From CBFHWY01 sp965659675 (GTDB taxonomy: Bacteria; Bacteroidota; Bacteroidia; Flavobacteriales_G; Salibacteraceae), in NCBI GenBank assembly GCA_965659675.1, contig CBFHWY010000035.1, positions 1 to 27,240 of the forward strand: a stretch of 27,240 nucleotides of DNA, read 5' to 3'. The notes under the pieces are model-generated. The model searched no databases, was not told where the DNA came from, and saw only the letters and a list, made by a program, of their open reading frames with translations. Each line of letters begins with the position of its first letter. Within the stretch, counting starts at the first letter, position 1. The position numbers and the translations under genes were made by a program. Positions 24,044 through 27,240 of this stretch are shown one piece after another.

Positions 24044-26509
24044 TTATTCTTTTATGAACTTTAGGTAGACCTCTGCTCCATTGATATCTGTGAGACCCAT
24101 AATGTATTCACCATTTGAAAGTTCATTTATATCAATGATTAAATCTGCGCCTAAATCCCTAACGAGTTGTCCAGACATTTTCCAGATCTTTATGCTTTCA
24201 ATCGTTCTATTCGTAACGACCTTTACATGGGATCTTGATGGATTTGGGTAAAAACGAGTAAAATATGAGGGTGATGAGCTTCCCCCTCTGTATGAGTTGA
24301 CACTAACACATCCAGAAGTGTCGGAACATAGCCCATTATAAACAATCACAGCATAAGCTCCGTTTTCTGGAGCTATGAACAACTTGTTGGTCTCACCCTT
24401 AAACTTAACAGAGTCACAATAGATCCATTGATAGCTCTGTCCAGGGCTTAGAACAGTGAGCAACGAATCATTCTTTTCAATCTCAATATCCTTTGAGCTA
24501 AAGTCAAGCTCAATTGTATACACTGTATCACAAGCTTTAGTTGACCTCAGTGTATCCTGATAAAGACCTGGCTCATGCCAGGTATAAGTTCCACTAGGTG
24601 AAGTATATTGATAATCACAATTTAGAATATCCAATGTATCCAGAACATAGTAATTGATCTGCAGGTCGTACACTATGATCGAATCACAAGAATTCATCGA
24701 CTGAAGACTATCCACATAGGTTCCACTTTGACGCAGGGTATCACCAGTAGGGAGCAAAAAGTATTTGCATATTTCTGTTGAGACAGTATCATATGTGGTC
24801 TGCCAAATATTCAGATCAATCTGGATGACAGAATCACATCCCTGCTGATTTGGAATTGTGTCAATATAGCTTCCGCTTGAAATGAATTCTTTGCCGCTAG
24901 GTGAAAAATACTTGTTACAAGCCGTTTCTACTATAGTAGAATTGGAACTCGAATATATTTCCAGGTCAAAGCGAAATATGGAATCACATCCATTTTGACT
25001 AAAGGTTGTGTCGTAGTGAATGCCACTCTGTGTCCAAATGTGATTCCCGCTAGGCGAGTTATAAAAATCACAGCTTGTAGCACTACGATTTACCCGAATC
25101 GAGTTGTCTATAACAAGATGAATGTTATAAATCGTATCACAACCCGGAATGGCAAAGACTGTATCTCTATACGTACCACTCGTTGTCCATTGATACCTGC
25201 CGCTGGGCGACGTATAACTAATGCAGGCCGTATCAAATTTGTTCACTGCTGTTGTATCACAAACATTATAGAGCCTCACCCTGCCATAGGTTCTGTATTG
25301 TCCAAGGTTTGCTCCTGCTGAGATCGCAACAACGCTTCCATCGCGGTTGGTTGAAACCCAATATTGATCCTCGCTAGGCGGAAGACCGACAAAATCAGGT
25401 CCATATTGAACCCATTGAGTGTTATACATTCGAAATACTCTGATCACACTTCTTAACGACCCTACTGCGGTGTCACTTACTCCACCCCCAATTATCGTGG
25501 ATCCATCTCTACTCATGTCAACGTCGTATGCCCCAACACTTTTACCGAGGGTATCACTCCAGATCGTATCACCAATAGTTTGCCATTGATTTCCATTTAA
25601 TTCGAATGCTTGCATATGACCATGAATCCAATAGAATGGATAGGCACTTCCGCTAGATCCATGGTAATATCCATAAAGTACCACATCGCCATTCCCGCTA
25701 ATACTTGTTGTAACAACAGTACCATTGCTTCTATGTGGCCCATTTAGACCTTGCCCAACCTGAACCCAACTACCATTCTGAAATTCAAATATCCTGGTTT
25801 GCCCTACATGTCGACTTGGATTTTGGCTGTAATAATCGCGGGCAACTGAAGAAATCCTATTGCCAGAATCGTCAATGTCAACATCTAACCCAAACGACTC
25901 AAGGGGACCACCATCTATATCCGATCCCAATTGAACCCATGATCCATTTCTTTCCTCATATACTCTAACGTGTCCAGCATTGAGGCCGTTACCTGAGTTT
26001 CGTGGTGCCCCCACCACCAATCTATCACCGTTTCGATTCAAAGCAAGGCAAATACCAAAGTGATCTTCAGTAGTCTCACCCAATATATTTTGTCCAACTT
26101 GAGTCCATTGTCCGTTTATATAGTCATAGACCTTAACCATTCCTTTTTGACCACTCAGCCTTTGTCCTATTATACCAATTGCAATTCGATAACCACTTCC
26201 GTTGATGGCTACCCTATTCCCAATTCTAGAGTTAAAAATTTTTTGACCAATTTGAGTCCACACCCCGGAAATCCTTTTGAAAACACGGACATTACCTTTT
26301 TGAGTAGCTGAAGTTCCTCCTATTACCACAATATTTCCGGTGTCATTTAATGCAGTTATGGCCGCATACTCGTGTACTGAATCACCATAGATCGGATTTC
26401 CAATTGGCTCGAAGAATTGCGCATTCGCATGAAATGAAGAGAAAGAAGCTAGGCCCAAATAAAATAAAAGCAGGCATTCTAGGATATTTTTGAGAAAGGC
26501 TTGAAACAC
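24044..26509 (-). CDS. T9SS cargo protein with five paired-cysteine repeats
   Basis: This 821-residue exported protein starts with GTG at 26509. A signal region ends NAQ near residue 31. The first half (about 32-415) is a run of blades such as GNVRVFKRISGVWTQIG and DHFGICLALNRNGDRLVVG, an integrin-alpha-like FG-GAP/propeller pattern. Five repeats of about 50 residues follow (about 420-670), each with SPSG or PTG, SG-x-Y-x-DT and a CDS/CDT box. The two cysteines in each repeat are spaced 27-29 residues apart, suggesting a disulfide. An Ig-like stretch then leads to a T9SS sorting domain from about 749 (FYPNPSR, SGQLVRDL). It is likely a surface adhesin. Confidence 0.8.
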   Translation of the reverse strand: MFQAFLKNILECLLLFYLGLASFSSFHANAQFFEPIGNPIYGDSVHEYAAITALNDTGNIVVIGGTSATQKGNVRVFKRISGVWTQIGQKIFNSRIGNRVAINGSGYRIAIGIIGQRLSGQKGMVKVYDYINGQWTQVGQNILGETTEDHFGICLALNRNGDRLVVGAPRNSGNGLNAGHVRVYEERNGSWVQLGSDIDGGPLESFGLDVDIDDSGNRISSVARDYYSQNPSRHVGQTRIFEFQNGSWVQVGQGLNGPHRSNGTVVTTSISGNGDVVLYGYYHGSSGSAYPFYWIHGHMQAFELNGNQWQTIGDTIWSDTLGKSVGAYDVDMSRDGSTIIGGGVSDTAVGSLRSVIRVFRMYNTQWVQYGPDFVGLPPSEDQYWVSTNRDGSVVAISAGANLGQYRTYGRVRLYNVCDTTAVNKFDTACISYTSPSGRYQWTTSGTYRDTVFAIPGCDTIYNIHLVIDNSIRVNRSATSCDFYNSPSGNHIWTQSGIHYDTTFSQNGCDSIFRFDLEIYSSSNSTIVETACNKYFSPSGKEFISSGSYIDTIPNQQGCDSVIQIDLNIWQTTYDTVSTEICKYFLLPTGDTLRQSGTYVDSLQSMNSCDSIIVYDLQINYYVLDTLDILNCDYQYTSPSGTYTWHEPGLYQDTLRSTKACDTVYTIELDFSSKDIEIEKNDSLLTVLSPGQSYQWIYCDSVKFKGETNKLFIAPENGAYAVIVYNGLCSDTSGCVSVNSYRGGSSSPSYFTRFYPNPSRSHVKVVTNRTIESIKIWKMSGQLVRDLGADLIIDINELSNGEYIMGLTDINGAEVYLKFIKE

Positions 26510-26571
26510 AACCTAAATTTACAAAATTTTCAAGGCAAGTTTGTAACCAACAACCACTTTCATACTATTTG

Positions 26572-26605
26572 AGGAGTTTTTCACGTTGAAATACAAACAA
26601 CTCCT
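26572..26605 (+). promoter_or_regulatory. leader hairpin in front of the right-edge gene
   Basis: AGGAGTT (26572-26578) pairs with AACTCCT (26599-26605), and inside it TTTCA (26579-26583) pairs with TGAAA (26587-26591). The right arm ends directly at the ATG. If transcribed, the structure would enclose the ribosome-binding region of the next gene and could affect its translation. Confidence 0.35.
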
Positions 26606-27240
26606 ATGAAAAAGCTCCTTCCCCTTTTTGCCCTATGCGCACTCAGTTTTAGTCCACCTGTTCAAGAATACCAGCTTTATGAAGCACTTTCGTCTTCGCT
26701 CATCAGTGCAGACATTGAGGTCAATAAAAACAGCACACATTATCACAGACCTTTCGAACTGAGCCTAAAGAACTTGAGCAAGAGAAATATTAAGATCAAC
26801 ATACCCAACGGCACCAAACTTGAACCAGGTGATGAGACCTTTCAAGATTTCACGGTAGTTAAAGAGGAAATGATCGCTCTAGCTCCATCAGGAAAAGCAA
26901 AGCAAGAGCTTCGAGCCATGTGTATGGAAGCCCATGATAAAGCCCCCAGGGACGCTTCATCATATCATTTTGCTGGAAAAGTGGATCAGAGGATGCTCGG
27001 ACTAACTCAGCTCATTGAAGAAAAAGAACTTTTCTCCTACATGGCACAGGATGCTGTATGGGCCGTTGCCGATGGCGAGAGTGCCAAAGCGATCTCAGGT
27101 TACCACTACACAGACGGCCTTCCTTTGGTTGAGTACGTTGCAAAGCTTAACGGCGAAGACGTTCCCCCTCCTCCTGCTGCAGATGATTACGAACGTAACT
27201 TCAGGAGCATGCATTCGAAAGTGACCGTAGGTGGCGCCTT
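26606..27240 (+). CDS. exported protein, runs off the right edge (partial)
   Basis: A frame opens with ATG at 26606 and stays open to the window end, giving at least 211 residues with no stop. It begins MKKLLPLFALCALSFS, a signal peptide. The mature part contains LSLKNLSKRNIKINIPNGTK, KQELRAMCMEAHDKAP (Cys106), and AQDAVWAVADGES, a set of conserved-looking blocks. It then turns proline-rich (PPPPAADD). The AVW-x-VADG box recalls a family of secreted proteins seen in Bacteroidota and elsewhere, but I cannot name it. Length and C-terminus are unknown. Confidence 0.7.
   Translation, partial: MKKLLPLFALCALSFSPPVQEYQLYEALSSSLISADIEVNKNSTHYHRPFELSLKNLSKRNIKINIPNGTKLEPGDETFQDFTVVKEEMIALAPSGKAKQELRAMCMEAHDKAPRDASSYHFAGKVDQRMLGLTQLIEEKELFSYMAQDAVWAVADGESAKAISGYHYTDGLPLVEYVAKLNGEDVPPPPAADDYERNFRSMHSKVTVGGA

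Overview
The window reads as chromosomal DNA of a Bacteroidota bacterium, most likely a Flavobacteriia-like (possibly marine) species. The evidence is three large exported proteins ending in type IX secretion (T9SS) C-terminal sorting domains, a TonB-dependent receptor of the Bacteroidota outer-membrane beta-barrel type, signal peptides ending in ..AQ, very weak or absent Shine-Dalgarno sequences, and repeated TAnnTTTG boxes (the Bacteroidota -7 promoter element) beside start codons. There is no rRNA, tRNA, CRISPR, insertion sequence or phage gene. Most of it is ordinary core and accessory chromosome.

Layout. 1-2400: a possible gene start at the left edge, a degenerate repeat block, a periplasm-facing SPFH/prohibitin lipoprotein, a small two-helix membrane protein, a DUF2805/TIGR03643 protein and a small lipoprotein. 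2441-6220: a T9SS beta-propeller protein, an FRG-domain protein and a family 2-like glycosyltransferase. 6337-11252, minus strand: a compact run of TonB-dependent receptor, exported dienelactone-hydrolase-like enzyme, nitroreductase, YjdI-CDGSH double iron-sulfur protein and a membrane protein. 11253-14594: an intergenic region with a plus-strand hairpin terminator that has no gene in front of it, then a 1019-residue T9SS protein made of two copies of one module. 14671-20163: HMG-CoA lyase, pyrD, a PiT phosphate permease with a PhoU-like tail, ruvX and dapD. 20164-23584: a repeat block, a PadR regulator / four-helix membrane protein / beta-barrel operon, a DUF2200 and methyltransferase pair, another repeat block and a GNAT acetyltransferase. 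23632-27240: a small anchored protein, an 821-residue T9SS protein with five cysteine-paired repeats, and the start of an exported protein that runs off the right edge.

How it works together. The core-metabolism genes (pyrD, HMG-CoA lyase, dapD, ruvX, phosphate uptake) do not form one pathway. The clearest multi-gene units are the receptor-hydrolase-nitroreductase-FeS run, which may be transcribed from the receptor promoter, and the PadR operon, which carries a palindrome just in front of the regulator.

The two most notable non-coding patterns are these. First, TAnnTTTG boxes lie only 4-7 nt before the start codons of five genes, with near matches before several more, which suggests leaderless or nearly leaderless mRNAs. 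Second, a family of 16-17 nt tandem repeats occurs in gaps downstream of genes at about 0.16, 6.3 and 22.9 kb, with the last block inverted relative to the others, and an unlike but similar-looking block lies at 20.2 kb. No clearly new defence or mobile system is visible.
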